NCBI GenBank assembly: GCA_036391875.1
Contig: DASVZA010000003.1
Span: 85,010 to 149,009, forward strand
From: Parasulfuritortus sp036391875
GTDB taxonomy: Bacteria; Pseudomonadota; Gammaproteobacteria; Burkholderiales; Thiobacillaceae
Length of the DNA: 64,000 nucleotides
Reading direction: 5' to 3'
In this document: positions 15,992 through 24,328 of the stretch, in pieces
Layout of the letters: each line of letters starts with the position of its first letter
Position numbering within the stretch: the stretch's first letter is position 1
Made by a program: the position numbers and the translations under genes
Notes under the pieces: model-generated
Seen by the model: the letters and a program-made list of their open reading frames with translations, nothing else
The model's database searches: none
Told to the model about the DNA's origin: nothing

Positions 15992-18460
15992 TCAGACCAG
16001 CGCCATGCCGGCGGCGGCCAGGAGCGGCGTGAACTCGTGCGCCTGCTTGCCGTTGACGCGTTCCAGCCAGGGGTCCTGCTCGATCTGCAGGGCGAACAGC
16101 AGGCGCTCGTACAGTTCGCGCCGGCCGGCCGCGTCCTCCAGCACCTTCCGCTTCACGTAATCGAGCCCGACCCGTGCGACGTAGTGGACTGTGCGCTCCA
16201 GGTAGATGGCCTCCTCGCGGTAGAGCTGAAGGAAGGCGCCGGAATACTCCAGGACCTCCTCGGGCGATTTGACCTTGACCAGGAACTGGGCCACCTCGGT
16301 CTTGATGCCGCCGTTGCCGGCGACGTAGATCTCCCAGCCGGAGTCGACGCCGATGATGCCGACGTCCTTGATCGCCACCTCGGCGCAGTTGCGCGGGCAG
16401 CCGGACACCGCCAGCTTGACCTTGTGCGGCGCCCACATCTTGTAGAGCGCCTTCTCCAGCTTGATGCCCATCTCCATCGAGGCCTGGGTGCCGAACCGGC
16501 ACCACTCCGAGCCGACGCAGGTCTTCACCGTGCGCATGGCCTTGCCGTAGGCGTGGCCGGAGGGCATGTCGAGGTCGCGCCAGATGGCCGGCAGGTCGGC
16601 CTTCTTGACGCCGAGCAGGTCGATGCGCTGGCCGCCGGTCACCTTCACGGTCGGGATGGCGTACTTCTCGGCCACCACGGCGATCTTCTTCAGCTCGGCC
16701 GGCGTGGTGATGCCGCCCCACATCCGGGGCACCACCGAGAAGGTGCCGTCCTTCTGGATGTTGGCGTGGGCGCGCTCGTTGATGAAGCGGGACTGCGGAT
16801 CGTCGACCGCCTCGCCCGGCCAGGTCGAGATCAGGTAGTAGTTGAGCGCCGGCCGGCAGGTCGGGCAGCCGTTCGGCGTGCGCCATTCCAGGAAGGCCAT
16901 GGTCTCGGGAATGCCGGTCAGGTGCTGGTCGCGGATTGCGGCACGCACCTCGAGATGGGTGTGGTCGGTACAGCCGCACATGGGCTTTTCCTTGGGCGTC
17001 GCCGAATAGTCGCCGCCCACGGTCGCCATCAGGATCTGCTCCACTAGCCCGGTGCAGGAGCCGCAGGAGGCCGAGGCCTTGGTGAACTTGCGCACGTCCT
17101 CCACGGTGAACAGGCCGTGGCTCTTGATCGCCTTGACGATGTCGCCCTTGCAGACGCCGTTGCAGCCGCACACCTCGGCCGTGTCAGACATCGCCGCGGC
17201 GCGGTTCTGGCCCTGGTGGCCGAGGTTGCCGCAATGGTCCTGGCCGAACATCAGGTGGTCGCGCAGGTCGGTCAGCTTGCGCCCCTCGCGCAGCAACTGG
17301 AAGTACCAGCTGCCGTCCACCGTGTCACCGTACAGGCAGGCGCCGACCAGCCGGTCGTCCTTCAGCACCAGCTTCTTGTAGATGCCGGCGATGGGGTCGG
17401 CGTAGGTGATCGTGTCGGCCTCCTCGCCGCCCATGAAGTCGCCGGCCGAGAACAGCTCGATGCCGGTCACCTTGAGCTTGGTCGAGGTCAACGAACCGGT
17501 GTAGCGGCCGTAGCCCAGTTCGGCCAGATGGTTGGCGCACACCTTGGCCTGCTCGAACAGGGGCGCGACCAGGCCGTAGGCGATGCCGCGGTGATTGGCG
17601 CATTCGCCCAGGGCATAGACGCGCGGATCGGTCACCGTCTGCAGGGTGTCGCCGACCACGATGCCGCGCTCGCAATGCAGGCCGGACGACTCGGCCAGCG
17701 CGGTGTTGGGCCGGATGCCGGCGGCCATGACCACGAGGTCGGCCGGAATGCTGTCGCCGTCCTTGAAGCGGACCGCGGCGACCCGGCCGCCCGCGCCGGC
17801 CACCAGTTCGGCGGTCTGCCGCTGCAGCAGGAATTTCATGCCCTTGGCCTCGAGGTTCTTCTGCATCAGCCGGGCCGCCGGCTCGTCGAGCTGGCGCTCC
17901 ATCAGCCAGGTCCCGAGATGGACCACCGTTACCGCCATGCCCCGCTTCATCAGGCCGTTGGCGGCCTCCAGGCCGAGCAGGCCGCCGCCGATGACCACGG
18001 CATGCTGGTAGTCCGCAGCGGCCTCGAGCATGGTCCCGACATCGGCGATGTCGCGGAAGCCGACCACGCCCGGCAGCTGCGCGCCCGGCACCGGCAGCAT
18101 GAACGGCCTGGAACCGGTGGCGATGAGCAGCCGGTCGTAGCCGGCGCGGGTGCCGTCCTCCGCCTCGACGAAACGCCGGCTGCGGTCGATCCGCACCACC
18201 TTCTTGCCCATGTGCAGGGCGATGCCGTGCTCGGCATACCAGTCCGGGCGGTTGAGGACGATTTCATCGACCGTCTGCTCGCCGGCCAGGACCGGCGACA
18301 GCAGGATGCGGTTGTAGTTGGGATGCGGCTCCTCGCCGAAAACGGTGATGTCGTACAGGTCGGGGGCCAGCTTGAGCAGTTCCTCCAGGGCCCGCACGCC
18401 GGCCATGCCGTTGCCCACGAGAACCAGCTTCGAACGTGTATCGGGGGTCATGAGCGCCAT
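15992..18460 (-). CDS. nirB: Assimilatory nitrite reductase large subunit
   Basis: An 822-residue siroheme enzyme that reduces nitrite to ammonium with NAD(P)H. The N-terminal third is a FAD/NAD(P)-binding reductase (VLVGNGMAGVRALEEL). A BFD [2Fe-2S] domain follows (CGCNGVCKGD and CGSCTG), a second short Cys-rich stretch (MCGCTDHTH, CPTC), then the sulfite/nitrite reductase half-domains, with siroheme/[4Fe-4S] ligands in CVGSEWC and CPRNCAEV. The start at 18460 has AAAGGA about seven bases upstream; a later in-frame ATG at 18451 is possible. The leader just upstream ends in a terminator that overlaps a NasT hexaloop hairpin. NirB-NirD-NasT are co-transcribed. Confidence 0.97.
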   Translation of the reverse strand: MALMTPDTRSKLVLVGNGMAGVRALEELLKLAPDLYDITVFGEEPHPNYNRILLSPVLAGEQTVDEIVLNRPDWYAEHGIALHMGKKVVRIDRSRRFVEAEDGTRAGYDRLLIATGSRPFMLPVPGAQLPGVVGFRDIADVGTMLEAAADYQHAVVIGGGLLGLEAANGLMKRGMAVTVVHLGTWLMERQLDEPAARLMQKNLEAKGMKFLLQRQTAELVAGAGGRVAAVRFKDGDSIPADLVVMAAGIRPNTALAESSGLHCERGIVVGDTLQTVTDPRVYALGECANHRGIAYGLVAPLFEQAKVCANHLAELGYGRYTGSLTSTKLKVTGIELFSAGDFMGGEEADTITYADPIAGIYKKLVLKDDRLVGACLYGDTVDGSWYFQLLREGRKLTDLRDHLMFGQDHCGNLGHQGQNRAAAMSDTAEVCGCNGVCKGDIVKAIKSHGLFTVEDVRKFTKASASCGSCTGLVEQILMATVGGDYSATPKEKPMCGCTDHTHLEVRAAIRDQHLTGIPETMAFLEWRTPNGCPTCRPALNYYLISTWPGEAVDDPQSRFINERAHANIQKDGTFSVVPRMWGGITTPAELKKIAVVAEKYAIPTVKVTGGQRIDLLGVKKADLPAIWRDLDMPSGHAYGKAMRTVKTCVGSEWCRFGTQASMEMGIKLEKALYKMWAPHKVKLAVSGCPRNCAEVAIKDVGIIGVDSGWEIYVAGNGGIKTEVAQFLVKVKSPEEVLEYSGAFLQLYREEAIYLERTVHYVARVGLDYVKRKVLEDAAGRRELYERLLFALQIEQDPWLERVNGKQAHEFTPLLAAAGMALV

Positions 18461-18482
18461 GTCGATTTCCTTTCGCGTAAGC

Positions 18483-18531
18483 AAAAAAAAACGTCCATCT
18501 CCCGCATAAGGAGATGGACGCCGTTGTCCAT
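18483..18531 (-). ncRNA. NasT-type attenuator upstream of nirB
   Basis: On the minus strand the hairpin AUGGAC-AACGGC-GUCCAU (18531-18514) has the same hexaloop as the second nrtA hairpin (A1, G4). It overlaps an 11-pair perfect terminator (18520-18510 with 18502-18492) followed by nine U. The sequence TGGACAACGGCGTCC is identical in the two leaders. A clear first hexaloop hairpin was not found here. Confidence 0.78.
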
Positions 18532-18558
18532 AGATTGATGTCAGTCGATTGCTAATGT

Positions 18559-18574
18559 AGCAATCCCCATGCCA
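18559..18574 (-). promoter_or_regulatory. Sigma-54 promoter of nirBD-nasT
   Basis: The minus strand reads TGGCATG-GGGA-TTGCT, a complete match to the -24/-12 consensus and nearly identical to the nrtA promoter. It overlaps a perfect inverted repeat, GATTGCT with five bases and AGCAATC (18547-18565), whose role is unknown. Confidence 0.85.
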
Positions 18575-18625
18575 TTGACCGGAGGCCGTCATTGCTGGAG
18601 ATTCGGGGCCTTCCGGCCGGAAAGA

Positions 18626-18642
18626 TGCACTACACGGGTGCA
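18626..18642. promoter_or_regulatory. NtrC-like enhancer site
   Basis: TGCAC, seven bases, GTGCA: a 17-base dyad matching the NtrC consensus (GCAC-N7-GTGC). It lies roughly 85 bases upstream of the start point expected for the sigma-54 promoter of nirB. Binding is inferred. Confidence 0.7.
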
Positions 18643-18930
18643 CGCTGCACCGTATCGGCCTGCTCCCCCGGCCCATGGCGGCCTGGAACAGGACGAATAA
18701 ACTTTGGCGGAAATGGGGTTAAAATACGCAAAAGTATGGATGTACCAGGCCCGTCCGACGCGGAAACGGGCTACCATCAACGGCACGAGCCCGCACCCGT
18801 AGGGGACACCAGCGGCGGCTGTCGGTACCGGGATTACGACGCGGGTAAACCGCGCTTGTTGCCATCCCACCGTTACCTCTATGATTTACGCATAGCCCTT
18901 TTTCACCGCTGAACTTTTTTGCGGTAACCG

Positions 18931-21216
18931 ATGCCGTATCGGCTGGATTTCGAGATGAGTGAACCTCAGGAAAAAACGACCTTGGACAGTGCAGACGAAC
19001 AGGGCACCCGGGTCGAATACAGCGCACTGACGCGCGAAGAACAGGAACAGATCCTGCATCTGCAGCAGGCCATACTCGAGTCGGTCGCCTACGGCGCCGA
19101 CCCCATGGACATCATCAACCAGGTCTGCCGGCTCGAGGAACAACTCCTGCCCAATTCCATCGGCACGGTCATGCTGATGGACGAAACATTCCAGCATCTC
19201 AACGTCTACGCCGCGCCCAGCGTCCCGCCCGAAGGCATCGCCCAGCTCAACGGCCTGCACCCCGGTCCCGGCGCCGGCTCCTGCGGCAACGTCATCTTCC
19301 GCAAGGAGCCGCAGTTCGTCAGCAACACCTTCACCGACCCGCGCTGGCAGGACCTGCGCCAACTGGCCGTCAACTTCAACCTGTGCGCCTGCTGGTCGAT
19401 GCCGATCCACTCCGGCGACAAGGTGGTCGGCACCTTCGCCCTGTCCAGCTTCGAACACCGCTCGCCCAGCCCGTTCCACCGCAAGCTGCTCGAGATCGGC
19501 GCCTCGATCGTCGGCATCGTGCTCAGCCGCAGCAAGGCGCAGGAATCGCTGCGCCTGTTCGTGAAGGCGTTCGAAGGCAGCGAGGAAGGCTTCGTCATCA
19601 CCGACGCCGAGCAGCGCATCCTCTCGGTCAATCCGGCCTTTTCCAAGGTGATGGGCTACACGCAGGAGGAAGTCATCGGCCTGACCCCCGCCCATTTCGC
19701 CTCCGGCCACCACAACAGCCAGTTCTACGAGGCCATGTGGCAGAGCATCCGGACCTTCGGCCACTGGCGCGGCGAGATCTGGAACCGGCGCAAGAACGGC
19801 GAAGTCTTCCCCGAGTGGCTGAGCGTCGCCGCGGTGAACGATGAGAACGGACACACGACCCATTACATCGGCATCTTCAGCGACATCAGCGAGCGCAAAT
19901 CGGCCGAGGAGCGCATCCAGTACCTGTCCTCGCACGACCCCCTGACCGGCCTGCCCAACCGCATGCTGTTCCAGGACCGGCTGGAAAACGCCATCGCCTT
20001 CGCGGCGCGCAACCACGGCAAGGCCGCCCTGCTCAACATCGACCTCGACAACTTCAAGCTGCTCAACGACTCGCTCGGCCACGCCGCCGGCGACGCCCTG
20101 CTGCGCATCGTCGCCAACCGGTTGAAGGAGTGCGTTAATGAAACCGACAGCCTGAGCCGGCTGGGCGGCGACGAATTCCTGCTCGCCCTGGCCGATGTGC
20201 CGGATACCGACGCCGTCAGCGCGGTCGTGCTCAATCTACTGGAAGAGGTGTCCAAGCCCATCGAACTGGACGGCCGGACCCTGTCCCTGTCCGGCTCGAT
20301 CGGCATCGCGGTCTACCCCGACGACGGCCAAGATTTCGAGACCCTGCTTAAACGGGCCGACAAGGCCATGTACCACGCCAAGGAAGCCGGCCGGAACACC
20401 TACCGCTACTTCACCGAACGGCTCAACACCGACAGTCTGGAGCACCTGCACATCGCCCACGGCCTGCGCCAAGCGGTGAAGCAGAACCAGTTCGTCCTGC
20501 ATTACCAGCCGCAGATCGACTCCGCCAGCGGCCGCCTGAGCGGCGCCGAAGCACTGATCCGCTGGAACCACCCGAGCGAGGGCCTGGTCCAGCCCGGCCG
20601 CTTCATCGCCATCGCCGAACAGACCGGGCTGATCGTAGAGATCGGCGAGTGGGTGCTGCACGAGGCCTGCCGCCAGGCGGTAGCCTGGCAGAGGGCCGGC
20701 CTGCCGCCCATGGTGGTCGGCGTCAACATGTCGGCCGTGCAGTTCCGGCGCGGCGACGTCGAGCGGTCGATCCGCTCCGCACTCGACGCCAGCGGCCTGG
20801 ACCCGCAACACCTGGAGATCGAACTCACCGAATCGGTCCTGCTGGAAGACATGGATACCATGCTCGCCCTGGTCAAGCGCCTGAAGGCGCTGGGCATCAA
20901 GCTGGCCATCGACGATTTCGGCACCGGCTATTCCAGCCTCTCCTACCTGAAGAAGTTCAAGGTCGACCGGCTCAAGATCGACCAGTCCTTCATCCGCGAT
21001 CTGGCCAGCGACCCGGATGACCTGGCCATCGTCCAGGCCATCGTGCAGATGGCCCGCATCCTCAACCTGCGCACCGTCGCCGAAGGCGTGGAAACTGCCG
21101 AACAACTCGCCTTCCTGAGCGAACAGCACTGCGACGAGATCCAGGGCTACTACTACAGCCGGCCGCTGCCGGCCGATCAGTTCGAGGCCTTCGTCAAAGC
21201 CCGGGCCGACCGCTAG
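18931..21216 (+). CDS. GAF-PAS-GGDEF-EAL c-di-GMP protein
   Basis: A 761-residue cytoplasmic sensor with cyclic di-GMP synthesis and breakdown domains. A GAF domain (about 45-205) contains FNLCACWSMPIHSGDKVVGTF. A PAS domain (about 210-325) follows, then GGDEF (about 335-500) with an intact LGGDEF, and EAL (about 515-760). The EAL catalytic set is complete: EALIRW, NMSAVQF, ELTES, DDFGTGYSSLSYL and EGVET. The cyclase inhibition site is degenerate (NETD in place of RxxD). Either activity may dominate. No membrane segment is present. The start is uncertain: ATG 18931 has a weak ribosome site, and ATG 18955 (MSEPQEKTT) is a good alternative. It diverges from the nirB operon. Confidence 0.93.
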   Translation: MPYRLDFEMSEPQEKTTLDSADEQGTRVEYSALTREEQEQILHLQQAILESVAYGADPMDIINQVCRLEEQLLPNSIGTVMLMDETFQHLNVYAAPSVPPEGIAQLNGLHPGPGAGSCGNVIFRKEPQFVSNTFTDPRWQDLRQLAVNFNLCACWSMPIHSGDKVVGTFALSSFEHRSPSPFHRKLLEIGASIVGIVLSRSKAQESLRLFVKAFEGSEEGFVITDAEQRILSVNPAFSKVMGYTQEEVIGLTPAHFASGHHNSQFYEAMWQSIRTFGHWRGEIWNRRKNGEVFPEWLSVAAVNDENGHTTHYIGIFSDISERKSAEERIQYLSSHDPLTGLPNRMLFQDRLENAIAFAARNHGKAALLNIDLDNFKLLNDSLGHAAGDALLRIVANRLKECVNETDSLSRLGGDEFLLALADVPDTDAVSAVVLNLLEEVSKPIELDGRTLSLSGSIGIAVYPDDGQDFETLLKRADKAMYHAKEAGRNTYRYFTERLNTDSLEHLHIAHGLRQAVKQNQFVLHYQPQIDSASGRLSGAEALIRWNHPSEGLVQPGRFIAIAEQTGLIVEIGEWVLHEACRQAVAWQRAGLPPMVVGVNMSAVQFRRGDVERSIRSALDASGLDPQHLEIELTESVLLEDMDTMLALVKRLKALGIKLAIDDFGTGYSSLSYLKKFKVDRLKIDQSFIRDLASDPDDLAIVQAIVQMARILNLRTVAEGVETAEQLAFLSEQHCDEIQGYYYSRPLPADQFEAFVKARADR

Positions 21217-21472
21217 GCAAGCACCGGCTGATTCGCCGCTCCCGCCTGCGCGGGAACGGCGGCACCAGCACAACATGGTTTTCCCTGGAGACCTGCACAA
21301 CACGGGGCATGATGCCTCCCGAAACGCCGCCCCCAGCCGGCAAACGGCCATTCGACGGACGAGCGGCCTAGGCTTGGCGGATTAGCCCGAAAGGGCCATG
21401 GAAGCAGCATAAAGAACCCGGATAATTAGCTAAAACTACATTCAATATTTGCTTGTGATGGGGACCTTCAAC

Positions 21473-22213
21473 ATGCAGATCAGCAATTTGACTCGCGGGC
21501 TTTTGCTGGCGACGCTCGCCCTCGCCATCCGTCCTGCCCTGGCCAACAGCACCGTCAATCTCACCGTGGACAGCGCGGGCGCTTATGGCTACTACACCAA
21601 CGACAACATCACCATCAACGGCAGTACGACCAAGAACGCATATCTCGGTGGGAATGCGCTCACGGACAAGAGCACTTCCCAGACGCTGGTTTCCTGGTGC
21701 GTCGATTATTACCACGACATCTATCTGGGAAGCAGCTACACCTTCAATGTCGGCACGACAGCCGACATGCTGAAGGACGGCTTCACGCAAAGCCAAATCA
21801 ACTCCTTGCGGGGGCTGGCGAACAACTCGTACGGCCAGGTCGACAACCGGGACTCATCCTCGGCGTTCCAGCTTGCCATTTGGGCCATACTGTACGGCAA
21901 CGGCCAGGTCGGGGAATCGTCGGTGAACAGCAGTTACACGATTACCAATGGTTCGTCGTTCAAGGTATCCGGCCTGAGCAAGAATATCGCGGATCTGGCG
22001 TTCAATTTCCTGACCTCGTTGAGCACGCCGACGCCGAACCGCTACCAGATGACCTATCTGTTCGACGGCCTCAACTGCACCCGCAATTGCTTCCAGGATC
22101 AGCTCGCCTTCACGCCCAGCCCGGTCCCGCTGCCCGCCGCCCTGCCCCTCATGGCTTCGGGCATCGGCCTGCTCGGCTTCGCCGCCCGCCGCAAAAAGAA
22201 AATGGCCGCCTGA
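21473..22213 (+). CDS. VPLPA-CTERM exosortase substrate
   Basis: A 246-residue exported protein. A Sec signal (MQISNLTRGLLLATLALA) is followed by an Asn/Ser/Thr-rich mature domain and a C-terminal sorting tail: VPLPAALPLMASGIGLLGF and then ARRKKK. The tail matches the VPLPA class of PEP-CTERM-like signals recognised by a dedicated exosortase and is cleaved at the inner membrane. The central domain, with SWCVDYYHDIYLGSSYTF and a pair of Cys in NCTRNC, belongs to no family I can name. Base composition is lower in GC than the neighbours. The start could also be ATG 21458. A terminator follows at 22228-22251. No exosortase is encoded in the window. Confidence 0.85.
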   Translation: MQISNLTRGLLLATLALAIRPALANSTVNLTVDSAGAYGYYTNDNITINGSTTKNAYLGGNALTDKSTSQTLVSWCVDYYHDIYLGSSYTFNVGTTADMLKDGFTQSQINSLRGLANNSYGQVDNRDSSSAFQLAIWAILYGNGQVGESSVNSSYTITNGSSFKVSGLSKNIADLAFNFLTSLSTPTPNRYQMTYLFDGLNCTRNCFQDQLAFTPSPVPLPAALPLMASGIGLLGFAARRKKKMAA

Positions 22214-22227
22214 ACGGCAACAGAGGC

Positions 22228-22251
22228 AAAGGGAGCTCCGGCTCCCTTTTT
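22228..22251 (+). terminator. Intrinsic terminator
   Basis: GGGAGC (22231-22236), a four-base loop, GCTCCC (22241-22246) and five T. It closes the VPLPA-CTERM gene. Confidence 0.88.
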
Positions 22252-22290
22252 CATTGATCGGACTCCGGGCCCGGACCGCGATCTTAGCCT

Positions 22291-22340
22291 CCTTGGGAAA
22301 CGCTGATCTATTCGTCATTCCCGCGCAGACTGGCATCGAG
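22291..22340. repeat. Partial copy of the MITE-like repeat
   Basis: GGAAACGCTGAT followed by CTATTCGTCATTCCCGCGCA matches one end of the element at 31662-31780. The second terminal repeat is not visible nearby, so this is probably a truncated copy. Confidence 0.5.
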
Positions 22341-22489
22341 ATAAAGCAGGATTTTTCTCGGCCCATCGCCATCAAGTCATCCCGTTTCCGCGATGCACGC
22401 GGCGCAGGGTAGGATGCCCGATTGAAACCCGGCCACCCCCAGCCTTCCGGCCGACAACACCCAAACTCGATCGACTCGATTGGCAACCC

Positions 22490-22795
22490 ATGTCCGAAAA
22501 AGAAGCCAGCCCAGCGCCGGAAACCTGGTACGTCTACGTGCTCGAATGCGCGGGCGGCAAGCTCTACACCGGCATCACCAACAACCTGGCCCGCCGCTTC
22601 GACAAACACGCATCCGGCAAGGGCGCCATCTACACCCGCATGAACCCGCCCGTCCGCATGCTCGCTTGCCAGGCCTGCGCCGGCAGATCGGAAGCCGCGA
22701 AATCCGAATACCGGCTCAAGCAACTTTCCCGCGCCCGGAAACTCGAATGGGTGAATGCCCATGCCGGAAACCGGGCGCTGACGACGGCGGAATGA
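22490..22795 (+). CDS. GIY-YIG nuclease family protein (YhbQ-like)
   Basis: A 101-residue protein of the GIY-YIG fold. The name-giving motif appears as WYVYVLECAGGKLYTGITNN at residues 13-32, followed by the conserved Arg in LARRFDKH and a Glu in KSEYRLKQLSR. It is the length of the small UPF0213/YhbQ proteins, which are single-domain and of uncertain cellular role, possibly DNA repair. It is followed after three bases by a small membrane protein gene, so the two are likely co-transcribed. No signs of a mobile intron surround it. Confidence 0.85.
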   Translation: MSEKEASPAPETWYVYVLECAGGKLYTGITNNLARRFDKHASGKGAIYTRMNPPVRMLACQACAGRSEAAKSEYRLKQLSRARKLEWVNAHAGNRALTTAE

Positions 22796-22798
22796 AAC

Positions 22799-23050
22799 AT
22801 GGATCAACTGAACACCCTGCAATCCCTGGGCCTGACCCTGCCCACGCCGGCCTACCTATTCGGCCTGATCCTGTTCGGCGTGATCGGCATCGCCGCATAC
22901 GGCTACGGCAGGAAGCAAAAGAAGCGGAATGCAAAATGGCTCGGCGTATCGTTGATGCTCTATCCGTATGCCGTGTCCGACACGCTATGGCTTTATGTGG
23001 TTGGGGTGGCGCTGACGGCCGGGTTGTTTTTTTGGCGGGACGGCAGGTAA
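22799..23050 (+). CDS. Small two- to three-helix membrane protein
   Basis: An 83-residue hypothetical membrane protein. Hydrophobic segments cover about residues 17-36 (AYLFGLILFGVIGIAAYGYG), 45-59 and 61-77, with a basic loop RKQKKRNAKW between. The pattern resembles small conserved inner-membrane proteins of gamma- and betaproteobacteria without known function. It starts three bases after the GIY-YIG stop. No signal peptide or catalytic motif is seen. Confidence 0.7.
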   Translation: MDQLNTLQSLGLTLPTPAYLFGLILFGVIGIAAYGYGRKQKKRNAKWLGVSLMLYPYAVSDTLWLYVVGVALTAGLFFWRDGR

Positions 23051-23295
23051 CCATAGACGCCAGCCGCAACAGGCGGCCCCTTCCTGATTCTGTGAGCGTC
23101 CGGTTTCGGCCTTGGCGTTGGACAGCAACAACCTACAGCCGACGTTCGTTATGTAAGTCTGGGGCTTCCGCAACCAGAACCTGACGTTTGATAGCATGTG
23201 TCAAGTTAAAAACATTAGTCCGACAAAGGGGGGAATAGTGGAAATTCCAGTGGTTTATACCGACATTCGCTCGGCGATATTGGACAGACGAAAAC

Positions 23296-23332
23296 TAGTC
23301 AGACATTTTTGTCAGCGAACACAAAGTTAGGC
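23296..23332 (+). other. attI-like integron insertion point
   Basis: The stretch ends in ACAAAGTTAGGC, with the core site GTTAGGC (GTTRRRY) at 23326-23332, eight bases before the HNH start codon. The ending resembles attI sites. No integrase gene is adjacent and 23051-23295 holds nothing else recognisable, so this may be a relic or a cassette captured elsewhere. Confidence 0.4.
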
Positions 23333-23340
23333 CTCGCCGT

Positions 23341-24156
23341 ATGAAACCACTGACATACATGCGCCGAAGGCGGTATGAAGGGGATGGCTTGTGCATCTAT
23401 TGCAGAACGCCCCATCCTAAAGAGCAGCTTACAGAAGAACACATCATTCCTCTGGCGCTCAATGGCGACGAGATCATCCGTTTTGCGGCTTGTGAGCGCT
23501 GCCGCAAGATATCCAACGAAAGCTATGAAAACCAAGCGCTCCAAGCAGACTTGCTTGTTCCGAGATTGCTGCTAAAGCTGAAGCGTCGCCACTCCAAGAA
23601 GAAGAAGGAGTTACCTCGTGTCGCGACTGGCGACATAGTCGACCAAGTGGGAGGTAGTTTCGATATCCAAATCTCAGAGGATCAGTACCCCAAAGGGTTT
23701 TCGTTGGCCCGACTCCCCCCGCCGGGCTTCTTATCTGGCCAAGATCAATCGACCGGAATTGAGTCTTTTCGGCTGCAGTTCGTAAGCCTTCAGATGCCAC
23801 AGCCCGCTTTCGTGCCTGACGTAACTTTCCGTACCAAGATTGACCTGGGCGCTTTTTGTATGACCCTGGCCAAGATCGGCTACTGTTTTGCATACGCGCA
23901 ATACGGCATCCATCGTTTTGAGTCGACCGAGATTCGGAGCCTGCTCCTCAACGAACGTCAGGACGTATTTAACTTTGTCGGATCAGCGCCCGACGGGGAT
24001 GTGGGCGTCTCGCACTATCTCCATTGGCTTTCTTGTCTCGAGGTGGCGGGTGTCTTGATCGTCAGAGTTCATCTATTCGGTTCGTTCGGAATGCATCCCT
24101 ATTACGTCGTGGTCGGAAAAATTCATGAGCCCATTCCTGGCGCAGGCAAGGCCTAA
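23341..24156 (+). CDS. HNH endonuclease-like protein in a gene cassette
   Basis: A 271-residue protein with an N-terminal HNH-type motif: CIYC (18-21), EEHIIPLALNGD (about 32-43) and CERC (about 51-54), the arrangement of zinc-bound HNH nucleases. The remaining 200 residues are unassigned and have no membrane segment. GC content is clearly lower than that of the neighbours. The gene is framed like an integron cassette: GTTAGGC just upstream, and the stop codon TAA lies inside GCCTAAC, the start of an attC-like repeat. Ribosome binding at ATG 23341 is weak, as in many cassettes; Met7 is an alternative start. Defence or restriction is a plausible but unproven role. Confidence 0.7.
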   Translation: MKPLTYMRRRRYEGDGLCIYCRTPHPKEQLTEEHIIPLALNGDEIIRFAACERCRKISNESYENQALQADLLVPRLLLKLKRRHSKKKKELPRVATGDIVDQVGGSFDIQISEDQYPKGFSLARLPPPGFLSGQDQSTGIESFRLQFVSLQMPQPAFVPDVTFRTKIDLGAFCMTLAKIGYCFAYAQYGIHRFESTEIRSLLLNERQDVFNFVGSAPDGDVGVSHYLHWLSCLEVAGVLIVRVHLFGSFGMHPYYVVVGKIHEPIPGAGKA

Positions 24157-24219
24157 CTCTTCCATCGAGAGGACATGTGCCAGCAAGCCGGGGCGCGCCT
24201 CTCATGTCAAACGTTGAAG
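24151..24219 (+). repeat. attC-like recombination site
   Basis: The 69-base stretch starts with GCCTAAC (RYYYAAC) and ends with GTTGAAG (GTTRRR, last base off consensus). Inner arms GAGAGG (24167-24172) and CCTCTC (24198-24203) are complementary, and AAC pairs with GTT at the ends, with unpaired bases between. This is the imperfect-hairpin layout of integron attC sites. Length fits the family range. Confidence 0.55.
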
Positions 24220-24269
24220 GCCTGTAAATTGCGGACTTCTGCCACTTTCGTTAAATATCTCCAGCCCGC

Positions 24270-24300
24270 GTAGGGCGCAATAACCGAAGGGCATTGCGCC
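24270..24300 (+). repeat. REP element, upstream copy
   Basis: A GTAG tetranucleotide (24270-24273) followed by an imperfect palindrome, GGCGCAAT (24274-24281) and ATTGCGCC (24293-24300). It is the inverted partner of the copy at 24868-24898; together they flank the RAYT gene. Confidence 0.88.
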
Positions 24301-24328
24301 GAATGGCAATCATGGCACCATTGCCGCC

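Noticed and set aside
21232..21262. Intrinsic terminator after the GAF-PAS-GGDEF-EAL gene
   Set aside because: There is a GC-rich inverted repeat (GCTCCCGC and GCGGGAACGGC) but no T-run follows; it may instead be a fragment of the dispersed repeat family.
22490..22795. GIY-YIG homing endonuclease of a mobile intron
   Set aside because: It is a 101-residue single-domain YhbQ-type protein with no intron features or DNA-binding tail around it.
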